Origin: Balneola sp. MJW-20
Lineage (GTDB): Bacteria > Bacteroidota > Rhodothermia > Balneolales > Balneolaceae
NCBI RefSeq assembly: GCF_040811775.1
Contig: NZ_JBFNXW010000001.1
Span: 930,001-994,000 of the forward strand
Reading direction: 5' to 3'
DNA length: 64,000 nt
Shown here piece after piece: positions 16,655-24,906 of the stretch. Made by a program: the position numbers and the translations under genes. Within the stretch, counting starts at the first letter, position 1, and each line of letters begins with the position of its first letter. The notes beneath the pieces are model-generated. The model worked only from the letters and a program-made list of their open reading frames with translations. It was not told where the DNA came from and ran no database searches.

Positions 16655-19174
16655 ATGATCAAGCGCTTCTTCAATTTACTGGATCCACTTTTGAGGTATG
16701 TAATTGATCACCCTTATAAAGTATTGATCCTGAGTTTCTTTGCCGCAGCATTGAGTTTAGCTATGGCTCGAAACCTCAGGATCGATAATGATATTGCGAA
16801 ACTCATTCCTCAGGATTATCCGAGCGTTCAGGCTCTTTACAAATTAAGAGATCAGGTTGGCTCAGAAAGTGAACTTGCTGTTGCTATTAAAAGTCCCTCC
16901 TTTGAGGCCAATCTTCATTTTGCTGATACATTGATTATAGAGGCTATGCAACTCCAGATGCCTGATGAAGAAACGTATTGGTTCAGTAGATTTGAGTACC
17001 GAAAGAATGTTGAATTTCTAAAAGACAATGGTCTCTATTTTGCAACACAGGAGGAGCTCGATAAACTTGAAGACTATCTTATAGATGAGATAGCTGATGC
17101 AAAACAAGAAGCTAACCCTTTCTTTTTTGAGCTGGAAGATGAGGATGAGACAAATCAAGACAGTATTGCAGAAGAACTGAATGACATTTATAACGAACTC
17201 ATAGGATCGGAATACGAGCTATCCGAGGACTCTACTATTCTCGTCATAAAGTTTTATGCTAACGGGTCCCAGACCGATCTCGAATTTGTAAGCAATGTTT
17301 ATGAAGAGTTACAAACACTGGTTGATAGTTTAGGCCCCTACCGATTTCATTCAGACATGGAGATTACCCTGGCAGGAAGACTTATCCGTACGCTGATTGA
17401 GATAGAGACGATTACTGAAGATGTTACTGAGTCATTTGGTGCCGGTGTACTTATGCTTTTAATGGTCGTTGTAATCTATTTCCTTTATAAAAGTTATCAT
17501 ATCAGTACAGGTAATCACTTCAACAAAAAGGTTCTTTTTAATGAATTGATAAGGGCTCCTTCAATTGCATTTATCATCGGTATCCCTCTGATCTTATCTC
17601 TTTGCTGGACCTTCGGAGCTGCTTACCTGTTTATAGGTAATCTCAACATAATGACCTCAACGCTCGGACTACTCCTGTTTGGAATGGGGCTGGATTTCGG
17701 TATTCATCTTTTTGCCCGATATTCTGAAGAAAGAGGAAAGGGTTATTCTGTGGAAGAAGCCATAAAGATCTCATTTACAGCCACAGGTGAAGCTGTTCTG
17801 GTTGTTGGCATTACTACCTCTGCTGCGTTTTATATTCTGATGATCGGGGAATTCAAAGGCTTCAGTGAATTTGGAATGATCGCAGGAACCGGGATCATTT
17901 TTTCCATTCTTTCTTACCTGATATTCCTGCCTGCCTTGCTGGTTATTTTTGACCGTTCCGGGTTTATTAATATGAATGTGCTTCCGGAAGCCCGATTAGC
18001 AAATAACAAGACCCCTAATAATAACCGGATCAAAAGAATGGCGCCTGTTATCCTTATTACGGGACTGGTTTTAACCCTCTATTCCGTATTCGTGCTTAAA
18101 GATCTGGAGTTTGAATATGATTTTGGAAAACTTGAACCTGAGTATGAAAGGTATCATGAACTAAACAGCTCAGTCAGGCAAGCTTACAGTGACCGAAAGA
18201 ATCGCAATCCGGCATACATCATAACCGATCACCCGGATCAGGCCATTAAAGTAGCGGAAATATTACGTGAAAGGGTCGAATCTGACAGCCTTAGTCCTAC
18301 GGTTGACCGTATTGAATTATTTCAGGACCGATACTCCCAAAATACTGAATGGGCCTCATCAAAACTCAAACGCATTACAAAGATCAGATCATTATTGAAT
18401 GATCCATTCCTGGAAAACCGGGATGATGAACAGCTTCAAAAACTCAGAAGAGCTTCTTCCACCCTATCTCCTATCCCGATAACCTCCGTTCCGGATTTTA
18501 TTAAGAAACCCTTTACTTCGAATAACGGAGAGATCGGAAACTTAGTTATTATTTATCCGTCGGTAGGACTTTCTGATGGTAAAAACTCGATCAATTTTGC
18601 TGATGATGTGGGGGTTGTTTCTTTAGGTCCCTCCTCATCATTTTATGCTGCTTCTACATCCATCGTTGCTTCTGACATGCTGCAGCTTATGATCAGTGAA
18701 GCTCCATATATGGTCATACTAACCATTTCTGTGGTAATTATTTTCAAGCTCATCATACTGGGTAAGATTCGCTGGGTGATACTTGCTTTACTTCCACTTC
18801 TGTTTAGCTTTTTATGGCTTTTCGGGTGGATGAGTATCATGAACTGGAAACTCAATTTTTATAATCTGGTGGTTCTCCCGACCATATTGGGAATCGGAGA
18901 TGATAGCGGGATACATATGGTTCATCGCTATCTTGAGGAAGGCAAAGGAAGTATTGGAGCTGTTCTCAGATCAACCGGTGAACACATCAGCATCAGTGCT
19001 CTGACTACTTCTGTCGGATTCGGGGGACTCTTATTTTCAATTCATCCGGGTATGTCATCCATTGGAGAAATGGCAATCTCCGGGATCCTTTTGACACTGC
19101 TTGCCGCACTATTATTACTGCCTGCCTTGCTGGTGGTCTGGGAGCAGTTTGACGGAAAACCACGTCGAAAATGA
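16655..19174 (+). CDS. RND/MMPL-family transporter (HpnN-like)
   Basis: 839 residues in two homologous halves, each one membrane helix, a periplasmic domain and five helices. Each half has the MMPL helix-4 motif: GMGLDFGIHLFARY near 345 and GIGDDSGIHMVHRY near 748. The opening (RNLRIDNDIAKLIPQDYP) is that of the hopanoid transporter HpnN and related lipid exporters. Likely moves lipids or hydrophobic compounds to the outer membrane using the proton gradient. The small cytosolic linker before the second half is ordinary. The neighbouring bactofilin-like gene is probably in the same operon. Confidence 0.85.
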   Translation: MIKRFFNLLDPLLRYVIDHPYKVLILSFFAAALSLAMARNLRIDNDIAKLIPQDYPSVQALYKLRDQVGSESELAVAIKSPSFEANLHFADTLIIEAMQLQMPDEETYWFSRFEYRKNVEFLKDNGLYFATQEELDKLEDYLIDEIADAKQEANPFFFELEDEDETNQDSIAEELNDIYNELIGSEYELSEDSTILVIKFYANGSQTDLEFVSNVYEELQTLVDSLGPYRFHSDMEITLAGRLIRTLIEIETITEDVTESFGAGVLMLLMVVVIYFLYKSYHISTGNHFNKKVLFNELIRAPSIAFIIGIPLILSLCWTFGAAYLFIGNLNIMTSTLGLLLFGMGLDFGIHLFARYSEERGKGYSVEEAIKISFTATGEAVLVVGITTSAAFYILMIGEFKGFSEFGMIAGTGIIFSILSYLIFLPALLVIFDRSGFINMNVLPEARLANNKTPNNNRIKRMAPVILITGLVLTLYSVFVLKDLEFEYDFGKLEPEYERYHELNSSVRQAYSDRKNRNPAYIITDHPDQAIKVAEILRERVESDSLSPTVDRIELFQDRYSQNTEWASSKLKRITKIRSLLNDPFLENRDDEQLQKLRRASSTLSPIPITSVPDFIKKPFTSNNGEIGNLVIIYPSVGLSDGKNSINFADDVGVVSLGPSSSFYAASTSIVASDMLQLMISEAPYMVILTISVVIIFKLIILGKIRWVILALLPLLFSFLWLFGWMSIMNWKLNFYNLVVLPTILGIGDDSGIHMVHRYLEEGKGSIGAVLRSTGEHISISALTTSVGFGGLLFSIHPGMSSIGEMAISGILLTLLAALLLLPALLVVWEQFDGKPRRK

Positions 19175-19250
19175 AATTAGTGCAAATCCCTACACTCTTC
19201 TGATGAATACCCCTGCATACAAAAATCTTAGCCCTGGTTATAATGCTTCT

Positions 19251-19545
19251 AGTTATTTGATATGGTAATGAATTGAATACAACCAGACCTATTTTCCTTA
19301 GGATGGTAGGTTTCAGCAAGGCACAATAATTAACCGGTGCCGCCACAGACCTTCAAAAGTCATGATGGAAGTATTCCGGTCAGATAACATTTAAATAACT
19401 TGGATACAGTCACCAGATGTGCTACGGCACGGATGTTGATCAGCCAGGAAGTCCGCTGGTTATTATACTGTTTCTTTCACATCAAAAGAGCAATGTAATG
19501 TATCCCGGCATTTTTTTATTTAAGGGCCAACCTCCGGTTGGTTTA
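19251..19545 (+). ncRNA. Candidate structured RNA element, copy 1 of 3
   Basis: The most diverged of three tandem copies. It begins with the shared box TAGnTATTTGAyATG. Hairpins: 19285-19291/19307-19313 (AGACCTA/TAGGTTT), 19320-19324/19337-19341 (GGCAC/GTGCC), 19442-19447/19456-19461 (AGCCAG/CTGGTT, loop GAAGTCCG). It then has the shared CACATCAAAAGAGCA stretch, a T-run near 19511-19517 and an extra terminator hairpin 19527-19541. The stem sequences differ from copies 2 and 3 while pairing is kept. No convincing ORF. Confidence 0.6.
19527..19545 (+). terminator. Second hairpin ending RNA copy 1
   Basis: Stem 19527-19532 / 19536-19541 (CCAACC/GGTTGG), 3-base loop, followed by TTTATTT. Confidence 0.6.
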
Positions 19546-19814
19546 TTTCTGTCTGTTATTTGCCCATCAAATTTGTCCTACACATTTCTAAGGCCTTACC
19601 CTGAATTTTATCATCCTTTGCAACATTACTATTGTTATAGATATTTGACATGCTGAGGAATGGAACACAAATGCAATATGAACCTTTGGGTTCAAAATTC
19701 AGATAAAGATCAACATAGTCACCTTTGATCTGTTTCAGGGTCTGATAAAAAAGACTTATGAAAAGTGATCAGGTCCGAACATCACATGCCACTATCAGGG
19801 CACATTTCATTACA

Positions 19815-19844
19815 GGTACTATGGTACTATGGTACTATGGTACT
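19815..19844 (+). repeat. Short tandem repeat of ATGGTACT
   Basis: GGTACT followed by three exact ATGGTACT units, inside RNA copy 2 only. Copy 3 has a single imperfect equivalent (ACTACGGTATG). Points to slippage in a variable arm of the element. Confidence 0.85.
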
Positions 19845-19900
19845 GATAATGAATAGTCAGAAAGTCCGCTGACTAACGGGTTATGATTAAACAAAAACAT

Positions 19901-19929
19901 GAGGCGGTGTGCTCCGGCCTCTTTTTTTT
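19901..19929 (+). terminator. First terminator of RNA copy 2
   Basis: Stem GAGGC 19901-19905 / GCCTC 19917-19921, then an 8-base T-run. The loop side holds GTGCTCCGG, shared with copy 3. Confidence 0.8.
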
Positions 19930-19957
19930 AAGCTATGCTACCTGCATAGCTTTTTTT
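19930..19957 (+). terminator. Second terminator of RNA copy 2
   Basis: AGCTATGC 19931-19938 / GCATAGCT 19944-19951 with a 5-base loop and a T-run through 19957. A-T bases flank both sides, so it is near symmetric. Confidence 0.85.
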
Positions 19958-20046
19958 ATCCTGGATCTATGATCAGAGAAAACCTTACAAGTTCATTAGC
20001 GAACACCCTGATTTTTTTTGCACGTACACTACTTATAATTGAACTA

Positions 20047-20364
20047 GATATTTGACATGCTGAGGAATAGAACACAGGTGAACAGCAAGACCTTATGGGC
20101 TTACTGATTGATTCAGATCTCTATAGTACACCTCAGATCTGTTTTAGTGGTTCTTGAAAAGGAGCTTCAGAAATGTGTTCAGGTCCAAATGAAAACATGC
20201 CAGTATATAGAGTACATGTCATCATGAATACTACGGTATGATTGAAGGCCAGTCAGGAAATCCGCTGACTCCTGTATTTTGTCTTTTACATCAAAAAGCA
20301 TTTTGCAGTGTGCTCCGGTACTTTTTTTATTTAAAATAAGCCATTGCTCAGGCAATGGCTTTTT
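20047..20364 (+). ncRNA. Candidate structured RNA element, copy 3 of 3
   Basis: Starts with the same TAGATATTTGACATGCTGAG box as copy 2. Hairpins: 20087-20092/20097-20102 (AAGACC/GGGCTT, one mismatch), 20114-20120/20135-20141 (CAGATCT/AGATCTG, loop with ATAGTACACC), a GUUCUU-GAAA-AGGAGC tetraloop hairpin near 20149-20164, and 20251-20256/20265-20270 (AGTCAG/CTGACT, loop GAAATCCG). The shared TTTTACATCAAAAAGCA and GTGCTCCGG stretch leads to a T-run (20322-20328) and then the terminator at 20339-20364, which lies partly in the convergent P-type ATPase gene. Confidence 0.65.
20339..20364. terminator. Bidirectional terminator shared by RNA copy 3 and the P-type ATPase
   Basis: AGCCATTGC 20339-20347 / GCAATGGCT 20352-20360, loop TCAG, T-run on the plus side and T-rich sequence on the minus side. 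The ATPase stop codon (20348-20350) sits in the loop and its last codons form one arm. Confidence 0.85.
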
Positions 20365-23092
20365 CATTTCCCTGTTCTTTTATCTTTCTCAAATACAAAT
20401 AGATCTGACCAGCCACTAGGGGTATTAAGCTCATTCCCAGACTAAGTGCCCAATGCGAAGCTTCCGGTATGGCCAGATTCATGACTTGCCTGATCAAGGG
20501 AACATAAAGAGCTGTTAATATCATTATTATACACAGAATTAGAGCACCCCAAACATATAAGTTGGCGGTAATAGAGTTCCTGAATATTCCTGACCGGTAA
20601 TTTCTCATATTAAAGACATGCCAAAGCTGTGCAAACGCTAGACTTAGGAATGACAAGGAAATTGCCTGTTTAAGCGGTAAACCTAATGTATGAATGCTGA
20701 TATAGAATGTACCCAGAACACATACTGAAATGAGTAATCCGTATAGTCCTATTCCAAGCCAGTGTTGTTCTGTCAGAATAGTCTCTTTTTCACTTCGGGG
20801 TTTGTCTTTCATAACATCATCCCCTCCTTCTCCCATACCCAGTGCCAGCGCCGGAAATACATCTGTAACTAGATTTAAAAACAAGATCTGCAGCGGAAGC
20901 AGCGGCAGTGCAGAACCAATAGAGGCTGCGATTCCAACTACCAGAACTTCACTTACATTACAGGAAAGCAGGTAGTAAATAAATTTCTGAATATTCTGAA
21001 ATATGATCCTGCCCTGCCTGATTGCAGACACAATTGTTTTAAAAGAATCATCCAGCAGAACCATATCTGCAGCTTCTTTAGCCACCTGGGTGCCTCTCTC
21101 TCCCATGGCTATACCAATATCAGACCTTTTTAGAGCAGGCGCATCATTTACACCATCCCCGGTCATAGCTACTACCAATCCTTGTTTCTGATAGAGATCT
21201 ATAAGATCCATTTTTTGCCGGGGACTGATCCTGGCGAATATTCTAGTATCTTTTATTAATTCATCCTGTGCAGGTCCCGGCCTGTTCAGATCCTCATTCA
21301 TAAGTGTCTGCCCCTCCGTCACACTTAACGGGTCCCGGCCATTCAAACCTACTTCATGAGCAATATAAGCAGCGGTATTTGCATGATCTCCCGTCAACAT
21401 AATAATGTCAATTCCTGCTCTCGCACATTCTTGGATGGATTCTTTTATGTCTTTTCTTGGCGGATCTATCAATGCGGCAATTCCTGCAAGTGTCAGGTCG
21501 TGATAACTATTTTCATCAGGCGCTGTTGATTCTCGAAATGCGAGCGCCAGCATCCTGAAACCCTCCGAAGCATACTTAGTATTCATATCTAAAACTTTGT
21601 CTCTCATCTTATCACTCAGATCTCTGCTTCTTCCCTGAATGTAGATCTTTGTACAATGATTAAGAACCACATCCGGAGCACCTTTGACAGATACCATACT
21701 TTTGTCCATTCCGATCTTATTCCAGACTGCCATCATCCGGACTTCCGGGTCAAACGCATCTTCTCTTATTTCAGGATATTTGCTTTGTATTTCTTTCCAG
21801 TGATATCCCGTCTCTTCAGTCATCAGGATCAATGCTATCTCCAACGGATCACCTGAATATTTATCCTCATCCTCATTATAGATCGCATTATTACATAAAC
21901 TACTGATCTCCATTATTCTATCTATTCCCGGGTCCGGATCCTTTACCATATCCGTGATCTTTATTTCAAGAAGTGAGGATTTATCTACTCTGCCATTCTT
22001 AATTGGATCACATGCCAGGATCAGCGTTGAAACGGTCATCTTATTTTCTGTAAGGGTACCCGTTTTATCCGTGAATATGACCTCGGTTGTACCAAGAGTT
22101 TCAACAGAGGACAACCGATTGATCAGCGCATTTTTTTTCGCCATTATTCTCATCCCGCGGGCCAATGCTATAGTAGCCACAATTGGCAAACCCTCCGGAA
22201 TACTGGCCACTGCAAGGGCAATTCCTGTTTCAACCATAAGCACTACTGATTTACCCCCTATAATACCAAGTAAGGTTACCGCAATAGCTATCATCAGGGT
22301 GAAAATAATTAGCCGGTATCCCAGCTTATCCAAACGGTCTTCCAGAGGTGTTTTATCCTGTGAAGTTTCGCTCATGAGTGCAGAGATAGATCCCAACTCT
22401 GTATCAGATCCGGTTGCTGTAACTAAAGCCAGAACGGTTCCTCTGGCTAATGAGGTGCCCTTATAAAGCATACAGGAACGCTCTGCAAGTATAGTGCCTG
22501 CTTCTACTGAATCAGGGGCTTTATCAACCGGCATGCTTTCTCCGGTAAGAGCTGATTCATCAGCCTGTATTCCAGATCCTTCCAGTATCCTAACATCTGC
22601 AGTAATGACATCACCGGCTTCATAATAGACAATATCACCCGGCACCAGTTCTTCTGCGTTAATTTCGATGAATTTACCCTCCCTCAAAACCCTTGTTGCC
22701 ACAACCCCCAGCTTAAAAAGAGCCTCCATTGACCGAACGGCTCTTAATTCGGTGAAAAAACCGATCATGGAATTTATCAAAATGACAATGATTATAGACC
22801 AGGCTTCAAGCCGGTCCTGATAAAGGAATGAAATAAGGGCTGCGACTGCTAGAAGCAACACAATAAGACTTTTGAGCTGATCAATGGCTATGCTGAACAG
22901 GCTTTTTGGCTGATGCTTCTGAATAGAATTCGGGCCAAATTTCTTTTTTCTAAAAGCTACCTCCTTAAAGCTAAGCCCTTTTTCAGCATTACTACCATAA
23001 ATATCCAATAAAGAATCGACCGGTCGGTGCCATACCTTAATCTCTCCTTCACTTTCAGATAACCGAGTATTATCCCGTTCTATCTGGTTCAT
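20348..23092 (-). CDS. P2-type cation-transporting ATPase
   Basis: 914 residues with the full P-type plan: actuator motif LTGES, phosphorylation site DKTGT (D342), nucleotide-binding KGAPD, hinge TGDGVNDAP and ten membrane helices. TM4 reads ASIPEGLP and TM6 has N-L-V-T-D with P-A-L-A-L-G, the arrangement of P2A (SERCA/PMCA-like) Ca2+ pumps and bacterial relatives; Na+/K+ specificity is not excluded. It lies 28 bases after the universal stress protein gene behind a GGAGG site, so both are one transcript. In the plasma membrane it would extrude a cation at ATP cost. Confidence 0.9.
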   Translation of the reverse strand: MNQIERDNTRLSESEGEIKVWHRPVDSLLDIYGSNAEKGLSFKEVAFRKKKFGPNSIQKHQPKSLFSIAIDQLKSLIVLLLAVAALISFLYQDRLEAWSIIIVILINSMIGFFTELRAVRSMEALFKLGVVATRVLREGKFIEINAEELVPGDIVYYEAGDVITADVRILEGSGIQADESALTGESMPVDKAPDSVEAGTILAERSCMLYKGTSLARGTVLALVTATGSDTELGSISALMSETSQDKTPLEDRLDKLGYRLIIFTLMIAIAVTLLGIIGGKSVVLMVETGIALAVASIPEGLPIVATIALARGMRIMAKKNALINRLSSVETLGTTEVIFTDKTGTLTENKMTVSTLILACDPIKNGRVDKSSLLEIKITDMVKDPDPGIDRIMEISSLCNNAIYNEDEDKYSGDPLEIALILMTEETGYHWKEIQSKYPEIREDAFDPEVRMMAVWNKIGMDKSMVSVKGAPDVVLNHCTKIYIQGRSRDLSDKMRDKVLDMNTKYASEGFRMLALAFRESTAPDENSYHDLTLAGIAALIDPPRKDIKESIQECARAGIDIIMLTGDHANTAAYIAHEVGLNGRDPLSVTEGQTLMNEDLNRPGPAQDELIKDTRIFARISPRQKMDLIDLYQKQGLVVAMTGDGVNDAPALKRSDIGIAMGERGTQVAKEAADMVLLDDSFKTIVSAIRQGRIIFQNIQKFIYYLLSCNVSEVLVVGIAASIGSALPLLPLQILFLNLVTDVFPALALGMGEGGDDVMKDKPRSEKETILTEQHWLGIGLYGLLISVCVLGTFYISIHTLGLPLKQAISLSFLSLAFAQLWHVFNMRNYRSGIFRNSITANLYVWGALILCIIMILTALYVPLIRQVMNLAIPEASHWALSLGMSLIPLVAGQIYLYLRKIKEQGNEKAIA

Positions 23093-23120
23093 CTGTCCTC
23101 CAAATTGAAAGGATTTAGGA

Positions 23121-23975
23121 TCAGCTGCTCAGTAACAAAGGAATAGGACTTTCCATAACCAGCTTATGAGTGGTAGAACCAAAAGTGATTCTGCGGATAG
23201 CAGCCATCGAATGAGCCCCTAGTGTTATCAGATTAGCACCCGACTTTTGAATATACTCCAGGATTACTTCCCCTGTATTACCTTTAGGTAATGAAACCTG
23301 ACTGATCCGCTCATATCCGTGATGCCTGAGATAATCTGATGTAAGATGCATAATCAATCTGCTTTGCTCCTCGGCCTGGGAATTTTTTCCTTCGCACACA
23401 TTAAGAATATCTATGGTAATGTCATTACCAAAAGGCTGTAGCTGTACCAGCCACTGCAATGCCCGGGATGCCGCTACACTTCCATCATGAGTTACTATTA
23501 CGTGATCAATATGAAGGTAATCAGGGGTAACAACCAGGACGGGCCCGGAACTGTTTTTAACGAGCCTTGAAATCGTGTTGGTATCTCTGCTTGGACGGTT
23601 ATAAAAGAAATGCGTTTCCCTTCCGATGATCAGAAGGTCATGAAACTTCAGGTCTTCCTGTATCCGTTCAAAGGGCACTCCTTCCTCCATGAGTTCTGAA
23701 TGTTTTACCCCCGACTTAGAAACAAGCTGTTCAAAGGTTTCCAGCAATTCGCCTGCCCGGGTTCTTGCTTCTTCAGTAAGATGGTTATGCAGTTGTTGCG
23801 CATAATACATCGTTCCTATAGGTCCTACCCCTACTGTTGAATCAATATGACCGGTATCAACGATCGCCAGTCCGGATATCGAGGCATCAAATCGTTCAGC
23901 CAGCGATATAGCATAACGAATAGCTATTGGTGTATCATTATCAAGGTCCAGTGCAACCAGTATTCTTTTTATCAT
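23121..23975 (-). CDS. Universal stress protein, tandem UspA domains
   Basis: 284 residues made of two UspA-type domains (~1-145 and ~150-284). Domain 1 starts with the ATP-binding pattern VALDLDNDTPIAIRYA; domain 2 ends with GAHSMAAIRRITFGSTTHKL, the G-2x-G-9x-G(S/T) phosphate-binding loop. Cytosolic nucleotide-binding stress protein, often induced by starvation or hypoxia. First gene of a two-gene unit with the P-type ATPase. The divergent DksA-like gene starts 254 bases away across a shared regulatory region. Confidence 0.9.
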   Translation of the reverse strand: MIKRILVALDLDNDTPIAIRYAISLAERFDASISGLAIVDTGHIDSTVGVGPIGTMYYAQQLHNHLTEEARTRAGELLETFEQLVSKSGVKHSELMEEGVPFERIQEDLKFHDLLIIGRETHFFYNRPSRDTNTISRLVKNSSGPVLVVTPDYLHIDHVIVTHDGSVAASRALQWLVQLQPFGNDITIDILNVCEGKNSQAEEQSRLIMHLTSDYLRHHGYERISQVSLPKGNTGEVILEYIQKSGANLITLGAHSMAAIRRITFGSTTHKLVMESPIPLLLSS

Positions 23976-24091
23976 GATGAACCCTTATTTATTTATTGGA
24001 TAAGTATTTGAAGATTACACTCTTCCAAATAAAAAATAGCCATTTAGGCCATCCTTAAGCAGAGGTTATTCCTACAACTGCCGACAGCGAA

Positions 24092-24105
24092 TGTATTACA
24101 ATACA
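24092..24105. promoter_or_regulatory. Palindrome in the usp/dksA divergent spacer
   Basis: TGTATT-AC-AATACA, perfect 6-base arms. It lies ~116 bases from the usp start and ~124 bases from the dksA-like start, a plausible operator for a dimeric regulator; the regulator is unknown. Confidence 0.4.
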
Positions 24106-24229
24106 GACTCATTGAGCGGGCTCATTTATTGTAATATTAATCACTACAGTAATTTTAGGAGTACAAGGCTATCACAAATACTCTGAAATTACTATTAAGC
24201 ATATAAGGTCAAAATAAATTGAGGGACCT

Positions 24230-24643
24230 ATGGAAAAATTACAGAAACTACCCACCCCGTTTTCTGAAGATCAGCTTATTTACTTCAAAAACCTGCTCCT
24301 TGATAAAAGAGAAGAAGCGGTGCATGAAATTGAAAAACTTAACGAAAGTATGGCTGATATAAGTGCTGATGAGGATGAATATTCATCGGCTACTTCTGCA
24401 CAGCTTGACGATATAAGTGCAGATGCAGAAGAACGACAACTTAATTACAAGCTGCAGGAACGCACCCGCTCTTATATCAAACAGATCGATGCCGCCTTAG
24501 AACGAATCAAAAACGGTTCTTACGGTATTTGTTTGGCAACCGGTAAAGCAATACCTGAAGAAAGACTAAAAATTGTACCCCATACCAGGTATAGTCTTGA
24601 GGCAAAAAAGCTGGGACTAAATGAAATCGGTGATCAATATTAA
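24230..24643 (+). CDS. DksA/TraR-family protein with degenerate zinc finger
   Basis: 137 residues; SD GAGGGA before ATG. N-terminal helical coiled coil (FKNLLLDKREEAVHEIEKL), acidic tip region (SADEDEY...DDISADAEERQL), then Y-G-I-C-L-A-T-G-K-A-I-P-E-E-R-L in place of the C4 zinc finger: only one of the four cysteines remains. This is usual for Bacteroidota homologues. DksA proteins bind the RNA polymerase secondary channel and modulate the stringent response. It sits inside the stress island but on the other strand. Confidence 0.85.
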   Translation: MEKLQKLPTPFSEDQLIYFKNLLLDKREEAVHEIEKLNESMADISADEDEYSSATSAQLDDISADAEERQLNYKLQERTRSYIKQIDAALERIKNGSYGICLATGKAIPEERLKIVPHTRYSLEAKKLGLNEIGDQY

Positions 24644-24658
24644 TTCAATCCCAATATT

Positions 24659-24883
24659 ATGTCAGTTTATGATGAAGACAGAGGTGTCATTTTTAATGAA
24701 CGTATCCGCCTCTTAAAGGAAAATGGATATCGGGGATTTCATATCAGCGAGATCCATCAGGATTGGGACGGATTCAGTATTACGGTAAAGAATGAATCAG
24801 CTAAGATCATAAGCACCAATGGTGAAACTCAGGAAGAAGCATTCCAAGGGATTATCGATAAAATAGACATGATCTTTGATTGA
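24659..24883 (+). CDS. Hypothetical protein, 74 aa
   Basis: Starts 15 bases after the DksA-like stop, so likely the same transcript. The product is soluble with alternating strands and helices (FNERIRLLKENGYRGFHI...WDGFSITVKNESAKIISTNGETQEEAFQGIIDKI); the end resembles HicB-like or single-layer alpha/beta folds. Not recognised. It ends 23 bases before the convergent atpG stop. Confidence 0.6.
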   Translation: MSVYDEDRGVIFNERIRLLKENGYRGFHISEIHQDWDGFSITVKNESAKIISTNGETQEEAFQGIIDKIDMIFD

Positions 24884-24906
24884 GTTGTGGATGCCGGTCG
24901 GTGGAC

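Larger units (their letters stand above)
19640..19958 (+). ncRNA. Candidate structured RNA element, copy 2 of 3
   Basis: Starts TAGATATTTGACATGCTGAG, the same 20 bases as copy 3. Hairpins: 19679-19684/19689-19694 (TGAACC/GGTTCA), 19707-19713/19725-19731 (AGATCAA/TTGATCT, loop with ATAGTCACC), and 19855-19860/19869-19874 (AGTCAG/CTGACT, loop AAAGTCCG). Shared box AGGTCC...CATGCC near 19780-19795. Two terminators follow each other: 19901-19929 and 19930-19957. The distance between copy starts is ~388 (1 to 2) and ~407 (2 to 3). Confidence 0.65.

Noticed and set aside
19417..19656. 79-codon open frame across RNA copy 1 and the start of copy 2
   Set aside because: Not conserved between copies, odd composition, no ribosome site.
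19442..20270. Similarity of AGTCAGGAA...CC boxes to the cobalamin riboswitch B12 box
   Set aside because: Other conserved riboswitch parts were not found, the boxes lie just before terminators and no gene follows; better explained as part of the RNA repeat.
20179..20367. 62-codon minus-strand frame in RNA copy 3
   Set aside because: Runs through the terminator and RNA hairpins; no homologue pattern.
21954..22466. 170-codon plus-strand frame
   Set aside because: Antisense shadow of the P-type ATPase.
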